This document shows, piece after piece, positions 34,293 to 42,936 of a stretch of 64,000 nt of DNA. A model generated the notes under the pieces. The model ran no database searches. It was not told the DNA's origin and saw only the letters and a program-made list of their open reading frames with translations. Every line of letters starts with the position of its first letter. Position 1 is the stretch's first letter. Both the position numbers and the translations under genes were made by a program. This stretch comes from Dongia_A sp035695765 (GTDB taxonomy: Bacteria > Pseudomonadota > Alphaproteobacteria > Dongiales > Dongiaceae), in contig DASRRI010000074.1 in assembly GCA_035695765.1 (NCBI GenBank), positions 62,001-126,000 of the forward strand, in the 5' to 3' direction.

Positions 34293-37200
34293 TCAGTCCA
34301 GAACGATGTTGTCGTTGAGAACGCCTGCCTGAGCGTTGACGAGCGTGACAGTCGTCAGGACTGCAACGGCGGTCGCGGTGTAAGCGGTTCCGCTACCGTC
34401 GATGTCGACATTGACCTGAACATTGCCGCCGCCACCATCTGTGAAGGTCACAAAACCTCCAGCGATCGCGTCCACAATTGTGTTGCCATCGGTCCAGGTG
34501 TTGCCGGCGTGATTTAGGACCTGGCTGATGTCGAGCTTGTCGCCGCTCGCCAAACTGTCGAAGTCCGAAATCGAGTCCTTTCCGTCGACCAGCGTTTCAT
34601 AGACGTAGGTGTCGGAACCGGCCCCGCCGCTCAAGTTGTCGTTGCCGGATCCGCCGATGATCGTGTCATTGCCGCTGCCGCCATTAATCGTATCGTTGTC
34701 GGCGTTGCCAGCCAGAAGATCATTGCCATCCGCACCACTGATCGTGTTGACACCCTGTGTCCCGAGGAACGTGTCGTTCCCCGAAGTACCGGCAAAGCTG
34801 GTGCCGCTGGATGACGTGGCATCCGGGTAGAGCGACACGTCGATCGTGCCATTCGTTGCATCGCCGTCGCCATCGGTCCCAACGACATTGTAGTCGAGGT
34901 CGATGGACGTGCCGGCGCTGTCAGTGCCGTATGTGAAGAAGCTCAAGCTGAACGTGTCGGTAGTCGCCGCCGCGTCGATTTGGACGGCGCTGAACTGGTG
35001 CGCCGCGTCGGTGACGATTTCGTACGACATCTTGTCGGTCAGGCCATTGATCTGGATTGAATCTCCCAGTTCGCTGAGCGAAATGCCCAAGCCGGCATAG
35101 TTCGCTGGATCAATCAGCGACCCGCCGCTGGTGTAGATGTGAATGTTGGCGACGCTGAGATCAATCTTGGCTTCATCGACATCAGTAAAGAACAGATTGT
35201 CCGCGTCAGCAACGATCGCAGAAACGATGATGTCCGCATTCTGGCTGACGTTTCCGGTGATGAAGATGGTCTGCTTCCACCTGGTCGTCAGATTGTGCGT
35301 GCCATCATAAGAGTAGGTATCATCGGCGGGGTTGTTATTGTGCAATGTCAACCCGTTCACCAGATCGAAGCGGATACCTTCGCCCGGTTGGAAGGTTTGG
35401 CCGCCGCTGATGCCGATATCGTTGACGTCGGAGTTGACCGAGTCTCCGATCTTGGTGGTCATCGCAACGTCTTGCGTCGAGCCGCCGACATCGATCAGCA
35501 GCTTGAAATTGACGTTGCCTGCGCCGACGCCCGTCAGATTGGTCGCCGATATCTCGGTGCCGTTGGAAATGGCGGCTTCCTGGTCGTAGGTGTAGGTTCC
35601 CGTCAGCGGATTGATATCGATGGTGAAGCCAACTGTGCCGGTCAGCGTCTTGGCAACTAGGATGGTGGTGTCGGTACCACCGGCCCCGCCGTAGTAGAGA
35701 TAGAGCAGTTGCCCACCGACCGAGAGCTGATGGCCATCGCCATCGGTAGCCACGACCGTCACGCCGGAGGTAACTCCAACCGGGACGCCCGCCACATTGA
35801 ACACAGTATTGCCGACGCCGTCGGCACCGGTTACGAAGTTGAGATTGGCCGTGACCTGGTCCGTCGTGCCGACGATGCCCTTGTTCTCCAGATGGAGTGT
35901 ATCTGGAGAAATCTGCACTGGGTTGGTGTCGCTGATGGTCAGCGACAGCGGTGCGACCGCATCGAGCGAGTTCACGATCTGGTCGTTGTCCCCGTCCGTC
36001 ACCGTCACCGTCGCAACTACGTTGATCAGCGTGCCGAGGTCGAGCGTGTCGTCCTCGGTGTTCTGCGGATTGTTGGCGTGCTCCAGCGCCACCAACGAGG
36101 TCAGCGTCACCTGGTTGCCCGACAGCGAGACCGTGAAGGCCGTCGCGTCCAGAGAACCGTTGCCGTCGCTGTCATACTTGCCGGAGATCTGCGTGGCGGA
36201 GTCCACCACCAGCGTGATCGGATGGTTGCCGATCGTCGTCAGCAGGCCCGTAGCGATCGGGCCGGACAGCGCCAGCGCAAAGCTCACCGAGCTCGTGAAC
36301 CCGTCAACCGCAGTCGCATTGAACGTCGGCGGCGTGATCGTCACCGTCTGCGAACCGCCCGCATTGCTCGCCTCGACCACGGACAGCGCACCGATCACCG
36401 GATCACCCGTCACCGACAAGGTCGGGCCATCGTCCTGGAATACGATTCCGGGATTGCCACCAACCCCTGTGAACGGAACCTGCTTGGTGACGGCGTCGCC
36501 GTCCGCATCGATGACAGTGATGGTCGCGTAAATAGGGATCAGCGCTTCACCGCCATTCAGACCAAGGGTGACAGACTCATCGTCGGTGAAGTTGAAAGGA
36601 TGTTGGATTGCCCGATACTGCGCCACCTCGAGACTGTCGCTGTCGAGGTTGACGGCGAATGCGACCTCACCGCTGGCAGCAGAGATGGCGTCCACACCGA
36701 CCCGACCGACAAGCAGTCCATTCTCGGTGAACAACCAGATCGGATCACCGGTCGCTGTGTCGAATAGATTCGATTGCACCCCGTTCAGCGGATTGCCGGA
36801 CCCGTCGGTCAGCGCAATGGAAGTCGTGCCAGGGCCGTCCGTTCCATAGGCCGCGTTCGGGTCCAGTCCACCACCGCTGAGATCGATATCGACGATGGTC
36901 GACGCGTAGCCGATTGCAGCCAACGTCGCGTGCAATGCTTCGAACGCAGCGAATGCGGTTGGACGCGTCGCTACATCATCTTCGTCCTGCCCGCTCGCAT
37001 CCGGATCCGGGGCACCGGAGCCATTGCCGCCATTCTGGACGAGGGCCGTCTCGTCTTGAACGACCAAGTGATCGCCAGCCTCGTCCACCTTGAGCGCGAT
37101 CAGATCAGCCTTCGGGCCGTCATCCTCGATCGTGAACACGCCCTTGCCGAGATCGACTGCGGCCGTGTCGAAGTCGCCATCCGCGTCCGTCACCGTCTGC

Positions 37201-39677
37201 ACCAGCTGGAGGTCGCCGGCGGACAGGGTGTTCAGCACCTCGGGATCATCCGGGTTGCTGGTGTCGTCGTGCCAGACGTTCAGCAGCTGCTCGAACGTGA
37301 CCTTGCCGTCGTCGTCGACGGTGATGGTGAAATAGGTGGTGCCGCCGACCCGGCCTTCAATCGTGTGGGCATCCACCTGGTAAAGCAGGATCTGATCGCC
37401 CTGGCCGATGCCGTCGCCGTCGCCGCCTGCGTCTTTGGTGTCGCTCGGCTCGAGCGCGTAGAGCCCCGACGCCGTGCCATCCACCACGAGCTTCAACGCG
37501 TATTCCGTCTTGCCCGGCCCATCGGCGCCATAGTCCGGCGCATCGAACACGAAGCTGAAATTTGCGCTGACCGAGCGGATTCCGTCGCCGTCGAACGGCA
37601 GCGGGCTTTCGTCGACGAAGATCGGGTAGACACCGCTCTCGTTTTGGGCCACCGCCGCATCCGGGCCATCATCCTGGACTTCAATGTTCAACGGCTGGAC
37701 CGCATGGTCGCCGTCGTAGTCGGTCGCGCGGACATAGATGAGAGACGTGCCGTCCGGAGCGGAGATCAAGAACTGGCCCGAGGCGATCTCGCTGTCGTCG
37801 TACTCGCCATTCGAGTTGTCGCCGTCATCGGCGTGATTGATCTGGTGGAACTGCTCGTAGGTGACGTTGCCAAAGTCGTCGATATGGACGACGAACACCG
37901 CCGCCAGGTCGCTCTGCACTGCGATCGCTTCGACAAATTCGCCAGTGTCGATGTCGCTGGTATCCACATATCCGACGATCGTCTGCGCGTCGATCTGGCG
38001 CATGATGACCGGCAGGATTACCGGGTTTCCCTCACCATCGTGCCAGGTGACGGTCGCATTGGTCAGCTGATCGATGACGGTGATGTCGCCGTCCGTCGGC
38101 GAGTTGCTCAGGCTATTGGCGATGAACAGCTCGAACGGATGCTCGTTCTCGCTCGTGCCAGACACCGCCCCATAGACAGAATCCCGCGCAGTTGCATCAG
38201 CCGGGTTGGGATTGAAGATCGTCGGACCATCGGCACCGAAGCTTACTTCGATGTGCTTCCAGGCCGCCCCATCCAGCGCACCGCTGCTGTCGCCGCTCGT
38301 GGGAATGAAGAAGCCCGCGCCGGTGGCCTTCGTCTCCAGGGGAATGAAAGCCGGATCAATATCGTCGGCATCCCCATCGAGGCCATCGGTCTCGTCATGG
38401 ACGATGGTGGTCGGGCCGGTATTGACGATGAACACCTCGCCGTCCTCGATCGCCGTACCGAAGAAGGGAATGTCGTCACGCATTTCCACCGTGAGCGTTC
38501 CGTCGACGGGTGTGCCGTCGGAGTCGGTCGCGATCACATGGATCGGCAGAGCGAGATCCTGCTCGTTCGCGCCGAGCAGCGAGCCAGGCGCCTCGTTGTC
38601 GAAGCTATCGTAGAGCTTGAAGTCAATATGGAATGTGCCGGTGGAGCTGACTTCCACGATGTTCAGCTCGAAGACCTTGCGATCGCCGAGATCGAAACCG
38701 GGCAAGCCGGTATCGACGAAGCCAATGAGCTGGCGCCCATCAGTACCCGGAACTACGATATAGGAGATCGGCTCGCCCTGCGACTTCAGATCGGGCGGCA
38801 GCAGCGAGGGATCGAGCGCCAGCTTGCCTGGAATGTCCGGACCGAAATCGACGGCAACCGTGGCAGTGATCTCAATTGGCTCGCGGGTGGAATCGGGAAC
38901 CGTGGTGTCGTTTTCATCCTCGTCCGAACCATCGAACGGATCGTTGCCACCACCATAACCACCAAACAAGGGCGCCTTGAGCTGGATGAAATCTTCCAGG
39001 ATGATCCGCTCCGGCGGCAGGTCGTCTTCATTCACCTTCCCGCCAGTGATGACCAGTGGGCCGGGCTCGGTGTCCGGCTCTTCCTCTTCGAGTACTGGAA
39101 ACAGGATGCGTTCGTCGGTGATCGTCTTGTAGCCGAGCGCCGTCGGATCAAGAACGCCGGCCGGATCGAAACCACCCAGCAGCGGGCCGACTGCAAACGG
39201 CACGAAGATGCCGCTGCTTCCCGCATCGCCGCCATCTGTTCCGCCCTGCGCGCCGGCCGCTGCCGGACCTGCGGCGGTCTGGATGTCGAGCGCAACGTCG
39301 GGGTTGGTCGCGACGATGACGTCGTTGATGTCGACCGCGTCGCCGTCATTGGTGACGATCTTGATCGGCGCTTCCGCGTTGGCTTCGGCATAGCCCTGCA
39401 GGATGATGGTGCGGCCGTCGACCACGATGGCGAGGTTGCCGTCGGCGCCGAGCTTCGCGAGCAGGCCGTCCGGCGAGTCGGTCGGCAGCTCGATCGTCTG
39501 GCCCGGCTTGACCGGGATGACGACGATCTTTGCGCCTTGCGGCAGCTTCACGGGGATGGGCGCATCGGCCGACGCAGCCGCCAGCTGGACGCCGGCGAAA
39601 TCCTGCCCATTGGCCATGTCGGTATCAGTCTCGACGCTGGTGTCGCCAGGCAGCAGATGCGTGGAATCGGTCGCCAT
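34293..39677 (-). CDS. LapA-like RTX adhesin, 1794 residues
   Basis: The smaller paralogue of the giant adhesin. Residues 1-140 match its N-terminal module closely (MATDST start, VIPVKPGQTIELPTDSPDGLLAKLG, NLAIVVDGRTIILQGY, IKIVTNDGDAVDI) and include the QTAAG motif (T134-G137). The middle has roughly six T1SS-143/VCBS-like repeats with DDIPFF or DDGP ends and HDE-type starts. The C terminus has about six RTX nonapeptides (GADGNDLLAGN, GGSGNDTIIGG, GGAGSDTYVYE) and a secretion tail ending NDNIVLD, the usual last residues of this cargo class. I see no cysteine anywhere, unlike its neighbour. AGAGGG lies 7 bases before ATG 39677. Its own terminator separates it from the giant adhesin. Confidence 0.93.
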   Translation of the reverse strand: MATDSTHLLPGDTSVETDTDMANGQDFAGVQLAAASADAPIPVKLPQGAKIVVIPVKPGQTIELPTDSPDGLLAKLGADGNLAIVVDGRTIILQGYAEANAEAPIKIVTNDGDAVDINDVIVATNPDVALDIQTAAGPAAAGAQGGTDGGDAGSSGIFVPFAVGPLLGGFDPAGVLDPTALGYKTITDERILFPVLEEEEPDTEPGPLVITGGKVNEDDLPPERIILEDFIQLKAPLFGGYGGGNDPFDGSDEDENDTTVPDSTREPIEITATVAVDFGPDIPGKLALDPSLLPPDLKSQGEPISYIVVPGTDGRQLIGFVDTGLPGFDLGDRKVFELNIVEVSSTGTFHIDFKLYDSFDNEAPGSLLGANEQDLALPIHVIATDSDGTPVDGTLTVEMRDDIPFFGTAIEDGEVFIVNTGPTTIVHDETDGLDGDADDIDPAFIPLETKATGAGFFIPTSGDSSGALDGAAWKHIEVSFGADGPTIFNPNPADATARDSVYGAVSGTSENEHPFELFIANSLSNSPTDGDITVIDQLTNATVTWHDGEGNPVILPVIMRQIDAQTIVGYVDTSDIDTGEFVEAIAVQSDLAAVFVVHIDDFGNVTYEQFHQINHADDGDNSNGEYDDSEIASGQFLISAPDGTSLIYVRATDYDGDHAVQPLNIEVQDDGPDAAVAQNESGVYPIFVDESPLPFDGDGIRSVSANFSFVFDAPDYGADGPGKTEYALKLVVDGTASGLYALEPSDTKDAGGDGDGIGQGDQILLYQVDAHTIEGRVGGTTYFTITVDDDGKVTFEQLLNVWHDDTSNPDDPEVLNTLSAGDLQLVQTVTDADGDFDTAAVDLGKGVFTIEDDGPKADLIALKVDEAGDHLVVQDETALVQNGGNGSGAPDPDASGQDEDDVATRPTAFAAFEALHATLAAIGYASTIVDIDLSGGGLDPNAAYGTDGPGTTSIALTDGSGNPLNGVQSNLFDTATGDPIWLFTENGLLVGRVGVDAISAASGEVAFAVNLDSDSLEVAQYRAIQHPFNFTDDESVTLGLNGGEALIPIYATITVIDADGDAVTKQVPFTGVGGNPGIVFQDDGPTLSVTGDPVIGALSVVEASNAGGSQTVTITPPTFNATAVDGFTSSVSFALALSGPIATGLLTTIGNHPITLVVDSATQISGKYDSDGNGSLDATAFTVSLSGNQVTLTSLVALEHANNPQNTEDDTLDLGTLINVVATVTVTDGDNDQIVNSLDAVAPLSLTISDTNPVQISPDTLHLENKGIVGTTDQVTANLNFVTGADGVGNTVFNVAGVPVGVTSGVTVVATDGDGHQLSVGGQLLYLYYGGAGGTDTTILVAKTLTGTVGFTIDINPLTGTYTYDQEAAISNGTEISATNLTGVGAGNVNFKLLIDVGGSTQDVAMTTKIGDSVNSDVNDIGISGGQTFQPGEGIRFDLVNGLTLHNNNPADDTYSYDGTHNLTTRWKQTIFITGNVSQNADIIVSAIVADADNLFFTDVDEAKIDLSVANIHIYTSGGSLIDPANYAGLGISLSELGDSIQINGLTDKMSYEIVTDAAHQFSAVQIDAAATTDTFSLSFFTYGTDSAGTSIDLDYNVVGTDGDGDATNGTIDVSLYPDATSSSGTSFAGTSGNDTFLGTQGVNTISGADGNDLLAGNADNDTINGGSGNDTIIGGSGNDNLSGGAGSDTYVYETLVDGKDSISDFDSLASGDKLDISQVLNHAGNTWTDGNTIVDAIAGGFVTFTDGGGGNVQVNVDIDGSGTAYTATAVAVLTTVTLVNAQAGVLNDNIVLD
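34600..34795 (-). repeat. RTX nonapeptide repeats of the second adhesin
   Basis: About six GGxGxDxUx-type units in a row precede a tail of about 100 residues. The block is longer than that of the giant adhesin and starts from GTSGNDTFLGTQG. Confidence 0.85.
39267..39278 (-). other. Putative LapG-type cleavage motif TAAG, second adhesin
   Basis: Residues T134-A-A-G137 in the context LDIQTAAGPAAAG, at the end of the N-terminal module, match the LapG consensus and the motif in the giant adhesin. Confidence 0.65.
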
Positions 39678-40229
39678 GTGTTAGCCCTCTCATGTGAAGC
39701 GTCGAGCGCCGTACCCGACGGTGTTTCGCCGATCGGTCAGACCTTTCCGACCGAGTCCCAAGTCCCCAGAAGCCCTTGCGATGGATGTGGCAGAAGGAAA
39801 AAATGCCGACTCAAAATGCGCAGGCGGCACGCGCGGAGACCCGCGACCTGCCCCAAGCGTTCCCTCCTCACCCCAGCCCCTCGCTGAGATTGCGGCCCGA
39901 TCGACCGCGACTCCCTATGCGTGTTTACATTCCGAAGTGATTTCAGTGCCTTGAGTGACGAAGACAGTTGTTTTCGCGAGGCGCTAAAACGTTAAGGAAT
40001 GGTGTCGTTTTGGTGAGGCAATTATCGAAAATGCAGATGAACGCCAGCTGAACACAGGGATGCTGACTCACATGGGGATATGCGGAAAGGCTCGATTTTT
40101 GGGCTTTTTGGAGGGATAAGTCAGCGGAGCCGATATTTCGCGCGGACAATGGTCCGATTAGCGCGAATCATGTCCGCGCGCGGCGGCACGCGTCCGATTC
40201 CGGCCAGGTTGGCGAAAAGCGGAAAGCGC
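39678..40229 (-). promoter_or_regulatory. 552-base gene-free region upstream of the second adhesin
   Basis: This stretch holds no gene. On the minus strand it is the leader and presumed promoter region of the second adhesin. A short stem (CGTCG / CGACG, 39700-39720) sits just upstream of the AGAGGG box at 39685-39690. A nested hairpin at 40137-40167 (TTCGCGC / GCGCGAA enclosing GGAC / GTCC) lies 63 bases past the stop of the RHH gene and may end its transcription. I see no convincing -35/-10 pair. The AT-richer part around 39950-40110 is the likeliest promoter zone. Confidence 0.4.
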
Positions 40230-40913
40230 TTAGGCGGTTGCGTCGATCATTAGGAAATAGAGCAGATCGCCTTCGGAGCGGACGACAGCAGGGCAAATGC
40301 TGCCCTTGGCCATGATCAGCCGCCCCGGCCGCAGGCAGATGACGCGTGCGGGGAAAACGTTCGACCGGCCGCTCGCATACTGGTCCAAGATCTGCGGCAG
40401 CGGGATCGGCACCTTGATCTGCATATAGCGGTCGATCGGCTTGTCGCGCAGCGAGGCTTCATCGATCGACAGCCATTTCTGGGCCGCTGCATTGGTCTTC
40501 AGCACCAGGTTCTGCGCGTTCAAAAGAAAGCACGGCGCAGGGCAGGCATCCGCCACCGAAGCAGCGGAAATTCCCTGCGTGCTCATGGAGAGCTCGCGCA
40601 ACTTCTGCTCGAGATCGTGGACCTGCAGCTTGAGCTCATCGACGCAATAGGACCGCAAGGTTGCGGACAGGTTCGCACCCGGCGGGCAAGTCTCCGCGAT
40701 CTCGCCGATCAGGCGATTCAGCCGCTTGCCACGGCGCTGGGCGGAGCGTTCCAGGATCTCCCAGATGTCCGCGCCGAGCTTCAGCGAATAGCGCCGCCCT
40801 CGGTGCTGAACGATCCGATGGATGATCTTGAGTTGTGGCGCGCGCGCAGGCCCGCCCTCGGCGGGGGCCCGGGCGCCGGATTGAGAGGAGATCGCGGTGT
40901 CCGCAGCGCTCAT
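40230..40913 (-). CDS. Ribbon-helix-helix protein with PAS-like C-terminal domain
   Basis: A 227-residue protein in two parts. Residues 28-70 (IIHRIVQHRGRRYSLKLG, then IWEILERSAQRRGKRLNRLIGEI) fit the RHH_4 ribbon-helix-helix family of alphaproteobacterial DNA-binding proteins. A short helical linker (VDELKLQVHDLEQKLREL, about 90-108) looks like a coiled coil. Residues 118-227 resemble a PAS fold: APCFLLNAQNLVLKTNAAAQKWL is the usual PAS opening. This would be a sensory regulator that binds a ligand or partner through PAS. It is transcribed toward the second adhesin with 552 bases between, so it is a candidate adhesin regulator, but nothing direct shows this. No good ribosome binding site precedes ATG 40913. 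Confidence 0.7.
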   Translation of the reverse strand: MSAADTAISSQSGARAPAEGGPARAPQLKIIHRIVQHRGRRYSLKLGADIWEILERSAQRRGKRLNRLIGEIAETCPPGANLSATLRSYCVDELKLQVHDLEQKLRELSMSTQGISAASVADACPAPCFLLNAQNLVLKTNAAAQKWLSIDEASLRDKPIDRYMQIKVPIPLPQILDQYASGRSNVFPARVICLRPGRLIMAKGSICPAVVRSEGDLLYFLMIDATA

Positions 40914-41039
40914 GCTTGGTGCTAAGAACGTCTTCTAGTGGATGTTTTTCCTTGAGGAAGCGGCATTCTATGCTAATCATGCGGTGTGAGCTATCCCCTA
41001 TCGCATTAGAGGCCCCATCTTGAGCGGAGAAAGTGGGCC

Positions 41040-41390
41040 ATGCCATTCGTAAAACGCGACGCGGCGGGGCGGATCGTGGCTTTGTACCGCGAGCGCAGCG
41101 ACGAGGCGACGGAGTTTCTCGCCACCAGCCATCCGGATATCGCGGAATTCGCCGACCCCGAAGGCGGCCGGGCGGAGCGCGGCACCATGCTGCAGTCCGA
41201 CCTGGAAATGATCCGTGTTTATGAGGATTTGATCGATGTCCTCATTAGCAAGCGGATTGTCGTCCTGACCGATTTCCCCACAGCCGCCCAGGAAAAGCTG
41301 GTGCGGCGCAAGCGGCTGCGTAGCTCGCTCAGCTCCCTCACCGAAGTGCTTGCGCCCGAAGATGATGACGGCGACGAGGAACTGCCCTGA
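41040..41390 (+). CDS. Conserved hypothetical protein
   Basis: A 116-residue soluble protein that starts MPFVKRDAAGRIVALY and continues with SDEATEFLATSHPDIAEF, a pattern I associate with a small alphaproteobacterial family often mislabelled tryptophan synthase subunit beta. The middle (MLQSDLEMIRVYEDLIDVLISKRIVVLTDFP) is helical and the tail is acidic (EDDDGDEELP). It has no catalytic motif that I can recognise. It is divergent from the RHH/PAS gene with 127 bases between, so the two may share a control region. Function unknown. Confidence 0.72.
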   Translation: MPFVKRDAAGRIVALYRERSDEATEFLATSHPDIAEFADPEGGRAERGTMLQSDLEMIRVYEDLIDVLISKRIVVLTDFPTAAQEKLVRRKRLRSSLSSLTEVLAPEDDDGDEELP

Positions 41391-41421
41391 CGTCAGCCGA
41401 TGGCCGGGCGCAGAAATGACA

Positions 41422-41443
41422 AGGGCCGCATCTCAGCGGCCCT
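41422..41443. terminator. Shared hairpin between convergent genes
   Basis: A perfect 8-bp stem AGGGCCGC / GCGGCCCT with loop ATCTCA lies in the 77-base gap between the convergent genes ending at 41390 and 41468. It probably serves both strands; there is no long T run. Confidence 0.55.
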
Positions 41444-41467
41444 GTGCATGTCGGGGTGATTTGCGGG

Positions 41468-41845
41468 TCAGGCGTGGTCCTGCAGCTCGATCGACAGGCC
41501 AGGGGCGTAGAACAGCTTGGTGCCATCCTCGAACACCCAGTAATTGAAGCCCGCGACCTGCAAGCCGCTTTCGGTCAGATGATCGTGCGCCACACCGGAC
41601 TCGAGCAGCTTGAGCTCGGTCACGATCTGCAGCTGGGGATCATCGCCACCATTCACGATGACGATTTCGCCGTTCGAATCCGGGAGCAATTCGCCCAGCG
41701 TAAGGGTCACGGTCTGGTCCAGCGAACTGGTCAGCCCGCCGCCCTCGACCGCGCCAAAATCTAGATCCGCCCCAGCCTGCGTCCCGTCAGGCATCGGCAG
41801 TTCGGTCCCGTCATCCACAATCATGTCCCTCGGATCGTTGCTCAT
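41468..41845 (-). CDS. Small acidic protein resembling an isolated adhesin tail
   Basis: A 125-residue acidic, Cys-free protein without signal peptide or membrane segment. Its second half follows the pattern of the C-terminal module of type I secreted adhesins: a TVTLTLGELL opening (compare LTLDDVL in such tails), a short IVIVNGGDD turn, then GFNYWVFEDGTKLFYAPGLSIEL, which lines up with GLTFTQYTNGGATLFIQNTIDV at the end of the giant adhesin. It lacks RTX repeats. The leader carries the same AGAGGGC box as both adhesins, 10-11 bases before ATG 41845. It may be a small exported protein, an export or assembly partner, or a remnant of an adhesin gene. Confidence 0.65.
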   Translation of the reverse strand: MSNDPRDMIVDDGTELPMPDGTQAGADLDFGAVEGGGLTSSLDQTVTLTLGELLPDSNGEIVIVNGGDDPQLQIVTELKLLESGVAHDHLTESGLQVAGFNYWVFEDGTKLFYAPGLSIELQDHA

Positions 41846-41897
41846 CCGGCGATTGCCCTCTTTTAACCCCGACTACAATTTAGGTCAGATTTGAGCT

Positions 41898-41943
41898 AAT
41901 CGCAATCATTGACCCCACACTCGGGTCTGTGGGTCACGCGATT
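41898..41943 (-). terminator. Long hairpin after the ribokinase operon
   Basis: Two nested arms (AATCGC / GCGATT outside, TGACCCCACA / TGTGGGTCA inside with one bulge) form a 46-base hairpin about 55-100 bases past the ribokinase stop and 53 bases before the start of the small tail-like gene. It is most likely the terminator of the upstream operon. An operator role is possible because of its position. Confidence 0.45.
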
Positions 41944-41998
41944 ATCACTGATTTCCCACGGGCATTGATCTCAAAACAGTAATTCGATCAATCTGTTC

Positions 41999-42925
41999 CT
42001 AGTAATCGAGCTGGCGCGGCTCGACAATCTCGGAAAGTTTCACATCGATCGCGGATTTCTTCGGAAGGCTCGTCTGCGCGCCGCGAGCCAGGCAGGAAAG
42101 GCCACCCGCCACCGACGCCCGATGCAGCGCCTCCGGCAATTCGGCGCCAGCGACAATCGCGGCCGCAAAGGCGCCCACGAACGCATCGCCAGCAGCCGTG
42201 GTGTCGATCGGCGAAATGTCCATCGCCTCGACCTGCCAGGACAGCTCTGGTTCGAATGCCAGCGCTCCCTCGCCGCCCAGCGTGACGATGCAGGTGATGT
42301 CCGCCGCTCCCGCGATGGCCGCTGCGGCCGCCCGCGCTTCCAGCCGGCCGAGGCCGAGGCCCGCAGCCACGGCGACCGCCTCCGTCTCGTTCACGATCAG
42401 CCAATCCAGAGCCGCCAGCGCGATCCCCGGGATCGGCCCGGCAGGCGCCGCATTCAGCAGGATCCGCGACCCGCGCGCGGCGGCCCGAGCCACCAGCGCC
42501 CAGTTCTGCGCCGGCCACACCTCCATCTGCATGAGCACCACGGTTTCCGGCGTCAGCCACTCATCCGGCACCTGGCGTTCCAGGGCGGTGGCATTGGCGC
42601 CGGTCGCCAGCACGATCTGGTTCTGACCGCTTGAATCCACACAGATGAAGGCGCAGCCGGTCGGATGCTCGTCCCGCTCGACGTGCGTGATATCGACCCC
42701 GCCGGCGCGGAGCTCTGACAGGGCGACGTCTGCGAAACCGTCGCGGCCGACCTTACCGACCATGGCAACCTTGGCGCCGGCGCGGGCCGCCGCCAGCGCC
42801 TGGTTCGCGCCTTTGCCGCCCGGCACCATCTGATAACCGGGGCCGGCCACGGTTTCGCCGGGCTTGGGCAGGGTGGTGACAGGCACCGTCAAATCGACAT
42901 TCAGCGAGCCAAAAACAACGATCAC
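41999..42925 (-). CDS. Ribokinase-family (PfkB) sugar kinase
   Basis: A 308-residue PfkB kinase, which phosphorylates a sugar or nucleoside with ATP. GSLNVDLTVPVTTLPKPGET at the start and GGKGANQALAAARAGA (residues 39-54) are ribokinase-specific signatures. NETEA near 186 and DTTAAGDAFVGAFAAAI near 250 carry the anion hole and the catalytic Asp. The start is a GTG at 42925, preceded by GAAGGAAC and matching the family N terminus, 11 bases after the glycoside hydrolase stop. As last gene of the ABC/hydrolase operon it probably phosphorylates the sugar released by the hydrolase. Ribose itself is not proven. Confidence 0.88.
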   Translation of the reverse strand: MIVVFGSLNVDLTVPVTTLPKPGETVAGPGYQMVPGGKGANQALAAARAGAKVAMVGKVGRDGFADVALSELRAGGVDITHVERDEHPTGCAFICVDSSGQNQIVLATGANATALERQVPDEWLTPETVVLMQMEVWPAQNWALVARAAARGSRILLNAAPAGPIPGIALAALDWLIVNETEAVAVAAGLGLGRLEARAAAAAIAGAADITCIVTLGGEGALAFEPELSWQVEAMDISPIDTTAAGDAFVGAFAAAIVAGAELPEALHRASVAGGLSCLARGAQTSLPKKSAIDVKLSEIVEPRQLDY

Positions 42926-42936
42926 TGCGCGTTCCT

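Noticed and set aside
20592..39677. Possible single interrupted adhesin gene split into two
   Set aside because: Each gene has its own leader, N-terminal module, RTX block, secretion tail and terminator, so they are two complete paralogues.
36774..39887. A plus-strand open frame of 1037 codons opposite the second adhesin
   Set aside because: Same reason: antisense of a repetitive, GC-rich, Asp/Gly/Val-rich gene, no recognisable domain, no ribosome binding site.
41040..41390. Tryptophan synthase beta chain
   Set aside because: The 116-residue protein has no PLP lysine or phosphate-binding motif of TrpB. That label, where used for this small family, appears to be an annotation carry-over.
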